This document shows positions 47,133 through 59,520 of a stretch of 64,000 nt of DNA, one piece after another. A program made the translations under genes and the position numbers. The stretch is taken from NCBI GenBank assembly GCA_010093705.1, contig MU006092.1:1322500-1386499 (forward strand), written 5' to 3'. The notes beneath the pieces are model-generated. The model made no database searches, was not told where the DNA came from, and saw only the letters and a list, made by a program, of their open reading frames with translations. The stretch is from Patellaria atrata CBS 101060 (Eukaryota; Ascomycota; Dothideomycetes; Patellariales; Patellariaceae). Every line of letters starts with the position of its first letter. Position 1 is the stretch's first letter.

Positions 47133-49980
47133 TGTGGCTGACGAGCAAAGATCTAAGGGAGTGCTTCTGGAAGTATTCAAGAAGATGTACGAGAAAAAAT
47201 TTAGGGACTTAATATGCAACCTGGTTGTACAACAGCGGGCGAAGGGCAACCATTGGTAAGGAAAGTTCTTCGATAGATGCTTTCTTCATATAAAGATAAG
47301 CGTCTATCCAACGCCCTGGATTCAGGTAGTTCAGGTGTGCCGACACGCGAGATAATAATGATGCAGATGCTGAAGATCTTTGCGCTGCATAAACTGCCGA
47401 ATGTCAAGATATGAAGAAGTATGTTGGTGTGTCTGGCAAGCGCTGAGCTATGTGGATCTAATTGACAGCTCTTTAGTGAACAACGTGACATAGGGACGGC
47501 TTTATGGGAACTTTTACAGACTTTACTGCGTGAAACTTTGCCTCTCAGCCCTTTTTCACTGCGGCTAGCTTGAAAATGGGGCTCCAACGCCGATGTCTCC
47601 ACGTGCGAAGACTGCGGGAGATAACCCCCGCGGGCGGATATCTGCTCTCTACTGGTGGAAGCAAGGTGTTGGTACATGGATTATACGACGAGGCTTGGAC
47701 AGACCGCCAAGGGACTGCATTGGGGATGATGAAAAGGGTCTTTTTCAAGCAATTGATCTTCCATGTGATAGATTTGTCAGTTCAATAGAGGACGTAGCGC
47801 GATCGGACGAAGCTTAGTTGTATCCTTGAACGGATACGTTATCCCCTCTTTGACCTCAAGATCTACATTTCGGTATATCAAATTCTGATAAGATGCGATT
47901 AGGGAGTGAACTTTTAGTGATGGAGAAATTCTATAACTCTATATGGGAATATGCAGATGGGAAGTTTCTAATCTGCAATCGGCAGACTTCTTCAAAGACC
48001 TGTGAAAGCCAAGTATAATGGACTGCACAAAAACTTCAAGTCTCGGGCTTGCGGATTTTTGATATCTGGTGTCCCAGAGCGATTTGAGACCAGAAGTCTG
48101 TAGATGTTCGGAAGATCGAGCTAGATCAGGCCATAGTCGAGAGACAGATTCATCTATCAACACCATCGAGCAAAAGCGTCTGCTGAATCAATATCACCTA
48201 CATGTCGTTTTATCAACCTTTCATATATGAGACAATATGTTCGAGCGTCTCGACGGCCAAATGCGAACATAGAAAGAGAGGTTGACGCGAGAGTAGCTTC
48301 TCAACCATGGTATGGCCCGTCTACTTCATCTACATTTGAGGAAGAGCAAGGTAGTAAATCTGTAGATAGTATCTATAGTGAGGAGATCAATGATATAAAA
48401 CTATTGAATTTGTGAACGTTGCAGCGGACACAGATCAGTGTCCGAACATTGAGCTGCTTGTGGAACAACGCGTGAAGGTTTCACTGAGCAAGAGAACTTC
48501 AAAACCGTGGGGCAACAGCTGTTTAATAAGTGATGAGCCGGGCGGCTAAACAGTTTCCCATTTAAAGGTTGCTGCCTGCACTGTTTTAAGTTGCGATAAA
48601 AAGAAACTTGAGAGGAGGTGAAGGTCAAGGCTGGCTGCCAAGGTCTGAAGTTCTCCTTTCCAGATCATCGCGCAACTCCCGTCCCGCACAACTAAAATTG
48701 ACGTCTACCCATAAAGAACCACACTCTGCATCAAAACTGTCAACGACTCCTGCTATGACGATGAGAAACCTCCGCCGATTGAGATGTACTGGAATACAGA
48801 GGTAACTCATAGCAGAAATGCTAGAGGTATGCATGAGCCATCTCCTAGAATCATTCTCCTCAAGCAATAAAAGCAAAGTTAATTCTTCCTCACCAACGGC
48901 TTCCTTGTCTTCATTTATTTCTTAACAACTTCTCGTACCCCGCACTACAATTTTCATGTAGTCCCATTGATGGCACCAAGTCAACATCAGGCTGAATTTT
49001 GCACCCTGGCTCACATCGACATAAACTACATCCCTCATGAATACCCAACCCAGTCCTTATTCTTCAGGCACTGGTCTGATTTCATCCACTACGCAGTACA
49101 GATTCTGAGATGTGGTTGAGGTGGCGACTTAGTGAAACGTATTGACCAATCATACATGCGTTACTGTCCACCGACTGGTCGAGAAATAGAGTGCTGATAG
49201 TATTACGCCATCCTTGCGTGGATCCATTAAGAACCATATCGGCATTAGGTATCCATTGGCTATCTACTTATTGCTTTTATACAGCAGATGGCATCTCGAA
49301 GTTACAAGTTGAACTTCTACAGATGAAGGATTTTCCAGGAAGACTCAGAGCTAGTGATATGTGGAAACGTGTCACGGCTCATGACATCTGCTCTACGATG
49401 CCCTTATGTTGCAGAGATGACTTGGTCTTCAGGAGAGGTGTTGTCCCTTTGGGTATCCCGTCGACAAATGGCATGAACAATGCTGCGAACCTTTCTCTTG
49501 AGCTCATATCTAGTTATCAGGGAAAGATTATCATTGGCTACATCGCTATTTGATAGATCTTTACTAAGCATGATCATTGAGGGTGCGTGCGTCCTTCTTT
49601 CTAAAAGCTGATATTACTTCCCCGGATCGGCAGACCTGCACGCAAGGATGACTTTCATATACAGATGACAGAATGAATCTAGGCGATTTATCATACCGAA
49701 TATTCCCCTGTAATCTTTCGAATTTGTGTGTCTGTCTATAACGATGCTATCTCAACAGCCAATGTGAATTGGCGCCTTAAAAATATTTCTCCTTACTCCC
49801 TGTCATATATCATGCAAAGACGGTAATGTTAAGGTCGAACTCTTCTTTTGAGTTTTGTATTTACATGGCCACATAAGCCTTTCTAGCGCTTTGTGTCCTC
49901 GTCTCTCTTCCCTCCTTCGTCACTTTGCTGATACGTACTCAAAGGAATATCTTCTTTGAATCGAAACCCACTAATTCAGT
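47133..49980. other. 2.8-kb gene-free stretch
   Basis: Upstream regions of the tyrosinase (-) and the Pth11-like gene (+). Frames at 47201-47677 (-), 48625-48876 (-) and 49191-49553 (+) show no known motif and no splice-joined extension. I see nothing else here. Confidence 0.5.
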
Positions 49981-51496
49981 ATGCCCGTGTTCAGAAGACA
50001 GTCACAGTCACAGTTTGCTGGACCACCTCCAACGCCCGAGTTTCTGGCATACAACAACAAAAATGAGATCATATCGATAACGTCTACTGTGACCGGGATC
50101 GCACTCATCGTCGTCCTACTAAGAGTCTATGTCAGATCTTTCATGCTAGGTGTCTTCGGAATCGATGATTATATCATGCTGGTTTCAATGGTATTTCGAC
50201 CTTCAAAGTATTCTCGGCAAACCACTGAAGTCTAATGTCTTGCAAGGCTATATCTAGCTTCGTTGCGGTTTGCTTCGGCATGGAAACTAAGTACGGACTC
50301 GGCAAACATATGATGGCCATAGATCGTCCTATGTTCTCAGACCTCTCGAAGTGGACCTTTTTTCATGCACTCTTTGTAATGATTGCAATCAGCTGTGTAA
50401 AGATATCCATTGCGTTCTTTCTTCTACGTTTAGCTTCAAGGACAAGATATAAGAAATTACTTTGGGGAGCTGTTGGTAAGGATCACTAGTGCAACGGAAA
50501 GGAGTTTGCTAATCCTTTCCCCAGTATTCATCGTGGTCTTTACTATTGCCTGTTCATTTACTTTGATCTTCCAGTGTACTCCTGTCAGTGCAGCTTGGAA
50601 TTACAGTCTTCGAGCACCAACTGGCACGGCCAGGTGCTTCACGATGTTGCAGTACAGAAACATAGGTTTGATGAACAGCTGTAAGCTTATCCGGGACTTG
50701 AACTAAGCTTACAAATATATGCTAACCAAGACAGCAATAAATATTGCAACAGACGTACTCTTCGCTGTTCTGCCGATTCCTCTGATCTTATCATTGAAAG
50801 TCAATAGACGAACAAAAATCTCCCTGACTTTGATTCTTAGTCTGGGTATTTTGTAAGTGATATCATGATGTATCCACATTATCGCAGCGCTAAGAATACA
50901 TAGTGCATGCGCAGCTGGTATGGTCAAAGCTGTACAGCAGTACCATGTTCTCACGGATAGGGATTGGACAGTGTAAGTTCTGTTAACGTTATCATCTTCA
51001 AAAACCATCTCTGATATTGCTAGACACGATTCATTTAACGTCTGGAATGAGTAAGTACGAATTGTATTGTTCGTTTCTGGGAAATACTGATAAAAAAAAA
51101 AGCATCGAGCTTAATGTCGGTATCGTTGCAGCAAGCCTCCCGAGTCTCAAGCCACTGTTCGCCTGGATGCTTGATTCTGCCCGCGCCCTCACCAACAACA
51201 GCGAAAACCGCTCCCGTCCACGCTCGATCTACCCTCGCAATTCCTCCCTCGGATATCTCAAGCAAGATGAAGCTTCCAGCATTGCGATGAGCAGCGTCAG
51301 GGGAAGCGACGGCAAAGACTCGCCGCGTGTACAAAGTGGAAGGCTCTCCGAACTTCGCGCAGCGCGATTCGGGGATGAGAAGGGTGTCATCTGGGAGATC
51401 GGTGAACGGAGTGACTCTCCGGTGGTTCCACTGGCCGGTCGACATGGGATTGTACGGACGACCGAGGTTAGGGTTGATACGGGGAATAATTTCTGA
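49981..51496 (+). CDS. Pth11-like / fungal rhodopsin-domain seven-helix membrane protein
   Basis: Seven exons (49981-50190, 50247-50475, 50525-50680, 50735-50852, 50904-50972, 51024-51050, 51103-51496) join in phase to 400 residues. Seven spans can be drawn: IISITSTVTGIALIVVLLRV, FGIDDYIMLVSMAISSFVAV, FFHALFVMIAISCVKISIAF, VVFIVVFTIACSFTLIF, NIATDVLFAVLPIPLILSL, TLILSLGIFACAAGMVKAV and NVGIVAASLPSLKPLF. GIDDY, CVKISIAFFLLR and ELNVGIVAASLP are hallmarks of the large fungal rhodopsin-domain (Pth11-related) family. The Ser-rich tail of about 120 residues is cytosolic. There is no N-terminal CFEM domain. Relatives sense surface or plant cues, but most family members are uncharacterised. The 27-nt sixth exon is supported by phase and by the WNDIELNVG join. 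Confidence 0.92.
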
Positions 51497-53635
51497 TACC
51501 ATTACCACTGGGATCTATTGGGAAGGCGAACGGCGTTAATCTGGGTACTACTTTAGGGAGTTATAATACCATGTCAGCGTCTTAGATCATCTATGCTAAG
51601 AATGTTTATTCAATACAGACAAATGTGTCGAGCCCTTGTGGCCAATTATGAACAGTTCTAAGTATTTAACAGGCCGCTACATTCATACCGGCCCGTGAAA
51701 TGGAAAAGCAATACCGGCCTCACCGAGGGGAATCAGCTCCCTATCATAACACTCTTCACACCGAAACGATCCGAGAGCATGTTCAAGGTGCAAAGAGTAA
51801 GAAACACCCCCCAATTCCGTGGAGCCACGTTTTCATCCACGTTTAACGCACTCCGGACACGTCCGCCCGACTAACGCACAGTATGAGCCAAGCGCCCCGA
51901 CGTCTAATGGGCAAGACCCACATTCAATGGTTCGGACCTCTTATCCCCAGTGTCTAAGCTGTTGAGAAAAGAAAAGAGGAAGTTGGATAGGGAAGGGGAG
52001 GAGGTGGGGTTATATACCTATCTAAGACGCTAATATCAGTTATATCATAAAGGTGACCTGTCAACAAGCCAGCAAATGGACAAGATAATGCAGATGGTCA
52101 GATGGCCAGAAAACTACAGTCATACCATACCCCTCTTGACCCCTTGAGTCATCCCCCTACAGTCACCATCCCTCTTCCTCAACCATGAAACCCCCTACCT
52201 CCCTCACCCTGTCTTCCCTTCTCATCCACAGTCTGAGCGAGACATCCACAAACTCCCGATGACTGGGATCTCAGGTACATTGGGAGCGATGAGCTTCTAA
52301 TTTGAGGTTCTACTGCCGGGAGGATCGGTATGTCGCAGGCATGTCATTGCGGAGGGAGGAGGGCTGGCGATGATGGCTGGGACAAACTTACAGTATTGTT
52401 GGGATGATGCTGGGGGGCCGCTTTGGCGTTACGGGAATTGCCGGGGGTGCATTTTGTCTGGTTAGGACTCAGGTTCTTTAACTAATTGATAAGCTTAGAC
52501 CTATCTCATTGGAGCTGAGATGGCGAAGCTGAGGGTTATAATCTACACCACCACCGTGTTTGAAAGGGTAAACAGCACCACCAAACAGTGTGTTACGGCC
52601 ACAAGTTGTAAGAACATGCAGACAACGAGTGAGGGGAAGGAAGGAACACCACTCGGGAGAACTGCGGGTGGAACGAGAGATAGAGAATCACGTGACCCAG
52701 ACATTGGTCGCTTGGTCGCGCTGGTCGCAGTGAACGACCAACGACCAGAACGACCAGAGTGTAGATACACCAAATTGACTATGGAGGATAGGAATATTTA
52801 AGGACGGTCTTTCCCTCATGTATTTAGATTCTTCGTAGTTATTCTTACCATCAATCTTACCCATAGATTTGGATGTTACGGTTTTGAACTCGACTTCACT
52901 TGTTACGCTGTTTTTGTTACGCTGTTTCCATACAGTACGTCTTGTCTCATTGTGAGCGTTACCCGAAGTCAAGGAGTCAGCAAGTTGTGTCGACAACTTG
53001 AAGTGCCTTGTTATACGTATCCTATCACTTTGCCAAACCTGCCCCAGTGGTTGACCACGTTAAGTGAGAAGCCAGGCGCGTTTCTAGACTTATCCAGTTC
53101 TGTCTTGATAAGTATAGACTCCCGTTGTAACACAGTGACGACAAACCCCATCCTCCCCATCCCAATAAATTTCTTCCACAATATACCTTATTTGAATCCA
53201 GACGACAGAAACCCAACCCACCTCCCGATGGCGAATAAAGGTGTCGAACCGACTTCTTCTTGCCTACCCACCGTGTAGTTCTGACCCTCGAGACTGTGTC
53301 TTGAAAAGAGAGATTGGAGGGATTGGATGGGTGAGAAGGGTTTTATAGGTCTACTGGATACCCAAGCGTGTGTGAAGACTTAGGTCTGCAGGGCGACTCG
53401 GATGGTCTATACTGCACAGGCGACCGTTGACGGAGGTGGTCACGATGTCGGTACGGTAGAATGACAGCTCTGCATGCCGATCACAGGAGTCTCCTGTTAA
53501 GAGTGAAGAGAGTTTCAGATATCGGTCTCATCTCATCTCGAACCCAAGTAAAGTAAAATATACTACAACCCTCACACAACCCTCATACCCCCCCAAACCC
53601 ACCAAAACCCCATGCAAAGGTATCTAATCAACCCC
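51497..53635. other. 2.1-kb intergenic region between convergent genes
   Basis: 3' flanks of the Pth11-like gene and the Zn cluster gene at 53636. No exon supported. It contains the GGTCG inverted array at 52704-52757 and several short AG-rich tracts near 51960-52010. Confidence 0.5.
52704..52757. repeat. GGTCG repeat array in inverted orientation
   Basis: Three GGTCG words spaced 7-8 bp apart (52704-52728) are followed, after six bases, by three CGACC words at the same kind of spacing (52735-52757). The two arms pair over most of their length, so the site can fold as a hairpin or present six copies of one binding word, three in each direction. Confidence 0.75.
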
Positions 53636-56408
53636 TTAATACCACACACCCCCGACCCCCCCCTTAAGACTCCCACCACCTCCACCCACGTCCCCAGGCT
53701 CAACCCCAACATCCATCCCAAACTCCATAACCATATCATCCCAACTCGCCCAATTCACATCCTCGACCGCGCACATCTGCAACGGGGACGTCTCCGCACT
53801 GCCACTACCGGCACTACTATCCCCGGGATCAAGCACACCCCCACCACCCCCATTACCATTCCCCTTAATACTCTCGTTGATAGTCGGTGACATAACAAGC
53901 CCAGCAAACGGGTCCAGCGCGTTAAACCAATCCGCATACCCCTGCGCGTACGCGTACGCGTTATCCGGGTTCGCCGCCAAATCGTAGAGATCGCGGAGTG
54001 GGATATCGGCATGCATCCGCACGTCCTCCCCTCCACCACCACAACCATCCACCCCTTGTTTACCTCGTTGCTGTGTTTGTGCTTCCGAAGCCCGCTGCTC
54101 GGCCTGCCGATACAGTTGACACAACCTCGATCCCCCCATCTCCAAGCCCTCCACACCCTCCATCCTCGCAGACGGCGCCGTGCGCGCCGAGAACGTAGGT
54201 CCGTCCATCGCACCAACGCCAGGAACCTTGTGACCCCACGGTGTGCGCGCGCCTACAAAGCCCTCGAAGATCTCCTGGTCGGGACCACGGTCGCCGTTGC
54301 GCTCAATCTCCTCCGCACCGCTGATGGGGTTTAAATCGCTACTGCGGAGCGCGGAACCGAAGCTCTTCGGCAAAGGCGCCGTGCTGAATCCACCGCCGCG
54401 GGTGGCCGCGAGCTGTTCCTTGAGAGCATTGGCGCGGGCGGCGCGGGCCTTGCGGACGAGGATGCGGAGGGGACGCCAGAGGCCGGAGCAGCGAGCTCTT
54501 TTCTTCTCCGGGTCCTGGCCCTCGAGTTGGCGGGCCGAGACGGTTTCGATGGCGCGCCAGGCCCTTGCGACGAGGGGGCCTCGGGTGCGGACGCAGAGTT
54601 CGGTGAGGAGGAAGGCGATGGCATGCCATTGGACGTAGGTCCTGACGAGCCAGCCCCACTTCATGGTCCTACGCTCCGTCTCGAGGAGGAGGGAGTATTC
54701 CACGTTTTCGAGGCTCGTGACGAAGAGGCGGTCTTTCGTTTCCTGGGGGAGGGAGGCGCCGCCGTCGAGGCGTTGGAAGGGGTGGTACACCATTAGCCAC
54801 ATCTTGGACATGATGAGCCGGGAGACGGTCGCGATGACCCAGTACATTGGGATACTCATGTCGCAGTCTTTGAGATATTTTTCCTCGACGCGGGTGTGGC
54901 ATTCTCGGATCCATTCTTCTTTCTTCTCGAGCGGGATTTCACTGAGGAATTCGCTGCAACGGACGGGGCCGGGAGGGACGTATTGGATCCGGCGGTAAGT
55001 GTTCGCGACCTCAAAGCGGATGAGACAGAATGTCATGTCGGTGCAACCGGTTCTGGAGGGAGGGAAGTCCTTCATTTCAGGGTAAATGTCCGTGTCGTTT
55101 ACGTTCAGGGGCAATTTAGTGTCAAATAGTGCTTCTACGATGGTTGGGTCACAGCCGTGGTCTTCGCTCGCTCGAGAATCGAGAACGCATACCTGCCACC
55201 ATAGACGTCTTCTCATTTCGATTTCGAACGGGGATAGATCAAAGTGACTACCGTCTCGGTGAATACCCAATGTTTGCGCTATCCGCACAACAAGGCCAGT
55301 GAGAGTCCAGATAACGCGTGCATCAGCGTTGCGGCGCAGTAGAATTAGGAAGATGACAAAAGCTTGAAGTACGATCATTTCGTCCGTGACGAGGAAGTTT
55401 GCTCTTGCGAGGGCCTGTTCTAGGGCGAACTTGTATTTCAAGAGCAACGAATTCCGATCTTCGCCTAACTCTCGAAGACAGTCCTCCGGTTGAAGACTTG
55501 TCGCGACTCCATAATAGATGGCGAACATGAGTGCTTCCATACCTTTTGGGATGCTATCCAGATTGACTGCAGCATTTAAGATCTTCGGTTCCATAGTTGG
55601 GATGTGCAGTATCTTGACTAATGTATCGACGTTATCTTTGTAAATATCCCAATATTTGGGTATCATGGCGGGCGGCGGATGTAAGGATAACATGTCGATG
55701 TTAGACGAACTAAAACTGAATATATACCCCTGACTATTCTGGGAGAATACCGAATCGGGAGAGGAATGGTCCTGTTCTTCATCCGTGCTATCATTTAGGA
55801 TACCTTTGAGATCCTCAACCTACACCAGAGATACATCAGTTTGACCAGCACACCCTCTTTTAGTTGGGTAAACCTACCTCATTGCTCAAACTGGCCCAAT
55901 AACTGTTATTGATATACCTACTCCTCCCCTCATCAACCACCAACCTTCCAAACCTCGTCTCCAAGCCATTAACATGGGTGTCCTCTTTAGTCTTCCTTCT
56001 GAACTCCTCCCTTCTCTCTATATCCTTTGCCTTCTCCAGCGCAAGTGAACACTGCTCCGGATTTGGCCTGCTGGCTGTCGTCTCAAGCTTTCGATTTGCC
56101 TCCTCAGCCAAGGCCTGCTCCTCCTCAACTTGTAGTCCCAAACTCTTGACCACACCCTCTAACTTGCGTAGCCGTTCGATGAGCTCTCCGTCTGCAGGTT
56201 TGCGGGGCTTACGCGGTGCCCTCCCTGGGGAAGGGTATACGCATTCGATGTGTTGCCGAGTACAGTTGGTGCAGGGCTGTTTCTTGTCACATTTAACTTT
56301 ACGTTTGCGACAGGTAACGCAGGAGCGGGGGTTGAGGCCGTTACTGGAGCCGTTCGTCGTGACAGCGGAGGAAGCGCTGGGCTTCTGGACGCGATATTGA
56401 TCCTCCAT
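53636..56408 (-). CDS. Zn2Cys6 transcription factor with fungal-specific regulatory domain
   Basis: Two exons, 55878-56408 and 53636-55819, with a GTAGGT...TGTAG intron; 904 residues. The zinc cluster is Cys30-X2-Cys33-X6-Cys40-X5-Cys46-X2-Cys49-X6-Cys56 (RSCVTCRKRKVKCD). A coiled coil follows (ELIERLRKLEGVVKSLGLQV, then EEEQALAEEANRKLE), probably for dimerisation. The middle-homology region is clear: MEALMFAIYYGVATSL, RIAQTLGIHRDGSHFDLSPF, EIEMRRRLWWQVCVLDSRAS. The C-terminal 200 residues are Gly/Ser-rich with acidic patches (EDVNWASWDDMVMEFGMDV) fit for activation. GC content is high at the 3' end. Target genes unknown. Confidence 0.93.
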
Positions 56409-58471
56409 ATCGACTGTATACGGTATAGAACGGTTCTAGCGGAGGAAATGTGTTAGAATGTAACGTCGAGTTACTATTTCACACTGTGAACTCTCATCAG
56501 AGAGTCTACTGCTATTCCGTGGCGGGGAATGTTGAAAATGGTATTGTTTGGGGGGCCTTAAAGTGCATCTACGAAGAGTCAAGACGGTAATGTGGGTGTC
56601 CAAATCGTAGATTTCCCCCGGTATTCTTAAGGCCTAGTTCAATCTGATAACTCCGTGAGTTAGTGTATTATTGAGTGTTAGCTCCGAAATCGTTCCATCT
56701 CTTCCCAGGCCGGAGTGATTCCCTCATAAGTCGAAGGTGAAAAAAGATGCAGTTGCTTATAAACGCACCCCTAAGGTCACCGCATGCATATGAAAGCGCC
56801 CCTAGCTCCAGTTTGGGTAAAACGTCATCATCTCTACATATCACCATGAACGGCACCAACGAATATCGAATTATATTCATCAATAACAACAATCTTACAG
56901 AAGTACAGTATGCACATGGTAGAAGTGAAGGATCATGGCGGGATAACAAGCTTCCGCAAGCATTCGAGTCCAGTACCTTTTTCTATTTAGGGATATCTGA
57001 AAAGGCTTTCATGAGTTCGGCGAATCAGATGGAGTGGAAGGGTATTCGGATGCCTACGACAACTTGTCGGATACTATACAGTAATACAATTCACGAAATA
57101 TATATCATTTATATATCAGTTTGCCGGATAGTTCGTTCACATGTGTTAAGGTACTTGAAAGCACCTAGGATAACGTCAGTTACTACTCGAACAGAGGTAC
57201 TGTACAATAAAATATTGATCGCGTAACGGAGAGAGGCAATGATCCGCACTGCTTTGTCTTCTCATGAACGCAAGAGAATGGAATGTCATAAGATACCACC
57301 ATGATGAGCAGTCACCAGTCCCGTGCTAGTACTTTTACACACATGTCAGATACTGTACGGAGTAGTTCTAGTCAAAAGCAACATTACCCTTTTGACCAAA
57401 AGCGAGGGTGCACTCTTCAAGTACCATACCTAAACCGATCCACATACAGTACTGTACAATCACCGCACGCAATCCAATCCTATAACCCAAAGCAATTCCC
57501 AATTCGCAATTCCAAACAATAATAACAAAGTGCATAAACTATAAAATTCCTCTATTAAAGAAATAGGAGCCTAATAAGCAGGGGTTTGCCACGTCGAGTG
57601 CACTACCTAACCACACCCTCCCCACGTGTTCCGACCACTGGGTTACAGCGGTGCGACTTTACTGCAAGGGACGATCAACACACCGGACGGTGACCTAAGA
57701 TAGGGGGTTGACTAAAGAATATACCTTACTCGTATTTCAACTTCGACTTCGACTTCAACTTAAAGCTAGAGCAGTCTCTACATCGTTCCCGGTTTCCACT
57801 GCTATGAAAATGCTTTCGTCGGCTAAATGACCCTGCGGAGAGACAAAGGGGAGTGAATGGCCCCCTACATCACGAAAATACTCAAAATCTGGCCATCGGT
57901 ACCGAAGCCCGGAAGATCCGAGTCATAAAGTTAAATGGAAGTAAGAGAAAGAGCTTCAAGAGACCAGGAAATCCTCACGGCACGAACACCGTGAACCAGG
58001 CCACAATAATGAATTATTAATATCAGACTGGATCGGATTTTACATTTTCTCACATACAACATCTTATCCTCAAAGTCCAAGCCCAGCAGAGAGGACAGCT
58101 CTGTACTGTACAAAACAACCGGAACCTCCAATTCAAAATGCAAAATCAACGCCCCCCCCAAATGCAATGAAACCACATGGCAAACGAAAAGAAAAAAAGG
58201 AGAGCACAAGTTACCGTATGATCACTAAAATGGTTTAGAATTGTACAAGATACAACAACAACCCCTCCCCAGGAATAAATGAGAAAGAAATATTTTAGAG
58301 TTGACAGGGTTGTAAAGTGGATCGAGTCAAGCAATGGGGTATCTTATCGACAAGTTGAAAAAGGTTTAAGACGCTCGGATGAAGATGCATGTTTGCACAC
58401 TGAGATCATTCGAATAAGTGGATTTCCGAGTCTTTTAGGTTTCGTCTTGGAATCATGTGCTTTTGCGCTCA
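56409..58471. other. intergenic region, mostly gene-free
   Basis: Promoter side of the Zn cluster gene at the left and 3' side of the LicD-like gene at the right. It contains the small frame at 56747-57226 (listed separately) and many TACTGTAC-like words (57198, 57350, 57450, 58100). Confidence 0.5.
56747..57226 (+). CDS. possible lectin-like small protein or fragment
   Basis: An ATG-started frame of 159 codons. Residues about 38-75 (NEYRIIFINNNNLTEVQYAH, then EGSWRDNKL) resemble one blade of fungal fucose-lectin-type beta-propellers, where an R-I-Y/F strand is followed by N-N-x-L-x-E and G-x-W. The second half (after about residue 105) loses that character and may be non-coding. A full lectin would need five or six such blades; only one is seen, so this is either a relic or chance. 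Low confidence. Confidence 0.25.
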   Translation: MQLLINAPLRSPHAYESAPSSSLGKTSSSLHITMNGTNEYRIIFINNNNLTEVQYAHGRSEGSWRDNKLPQAFESSTFFYLGISEKAFMSSANQMEWKGIRMPTTTCRILYSNTIHEIYIIYISVCRIVRSHVLRYLKAPRITSVTTRTEVLYNKILIA

Positions 58472-59520
58472 TCATGCTTGGAAGCGCTTTCCGATTTTCG
58501 GTTGCGACTTTTGCTGCTGTTTTTGTGGCTGCTTTTTACCATCTTGTGGTTTTTTCCTGCTGACTGTCAGTTCCAGATTCCCTTTTCGGAGATATATGAC
58601 CACTTCACAAAGGATACATGCGTCTGAATGGAAGGGGAAAGATGGTTGGTCGAAACTTACTTTGGCGCGAATTTCCACTCCATCGTTGCCGAATCGAAAT
58701 GGTGATCCGCAAAATCCACCTGGGTCAACGATTTGGCGCCATACTCCTTCTCGAGAAGCTGGGAGTACGCATACGGTATCTTGACCGGTGTGTTCTCAAA
58801 ATAGCTATCACGGAGCGGGAATAGATGCGTTCGCTCATATCGATGACGATCTTTGCATCTCATCTTTCCTAGCTCTCCAGTCGGATCGGCCTCAACATCT
58901 TGTCTCAAGGCAGCAATATCGATGAACATTCCAGTGTTGATATCTATCCAACGTGCATCGATGACGTTGTGTCTATCCGTCAAGCTGCCGTTAGTGTAAT
59001 GCGGGTTTACTTCGATCATGTAATCTCTCGGCTTCTCCTCTCCAGGGAAGTGGTAATGATGGATGGTCATATTGTAGTAGGAAGCCATGTATTCCATACT
59101 CGTTAAGGACATTTGAACGTCGAGGTCACTATCCCAAGGCATTATTTTACGGTTCCACCACCAACCCAGCAGGGTACCGTGCATGATCCATGTCTCGATA
59201 CCGATATCATTCATAGTACTAAGGTAGGTCTTAACAAGAGCTTGGAGATGAGGAAGACGCTCACTGGGCGGTAGAGCGCGGTCTGCGAAGCGACCGTCGA
59301 TGTGAGGGTGGAACTAGATTCATGTCAGATTGTTGCAGCATCGGGAACTGAATGCAGGACTTGCAGTAGATTCATGAAAGTATTTCTGTCCTGTCTTATC
59401 ACCACCTTTACCACTATGGTCTTTTTCCAGATGTACTCGCACACTGGCGAAGTCAGCGTCAGCCGCCACCAAGCCCACGACTCCAGCGATGAGGAGGGCT
59501 AGAGAGTTTCTAAGAATCAT
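58472..59520 (-). CDS. LicD/Mnn4-like phosphotransferase-family protein with a GC-AG intron
   Basis: Exons 59365-59520, 58661-59313 and 58472-58559 give 298 residues. MILRNSLALLIAGVVGLVAA is a signal peptide. The LicD core is IETWIMHGTLLGWWWNRKIM, PWDSDLDVQM (metal-binding Asp pair), NVIDARWIDINTGMFIDIAA and RDSYFENTPVKIPYAYSQLL. Yeast Mnn4 relatives are needed for mannosyl-phosphate on glycans in the Golgi. The first intron starts GCAAGT and ends CTAG; only this GC-AG junction keeps the frame (HEST joined to FHPHIDGRFAD). The second intron is less certain: the core ends FAPK with a stop formed across a perfect GTAAGT donor, and splicing to 58559 adds a Lys/Gln-rich tail (RKKPQDGKKQPQKQQQK). 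Without it the protein ends at 58657 with 270 residues. Confidence 0.82.

Noticed and set aside
54243-54638. Arg/Ala/Pro-rich frames on the plus strand over the 53.6-kb regulator
   Set aside because: High-GC antisense shadows of a conserved transcription-factor exon.
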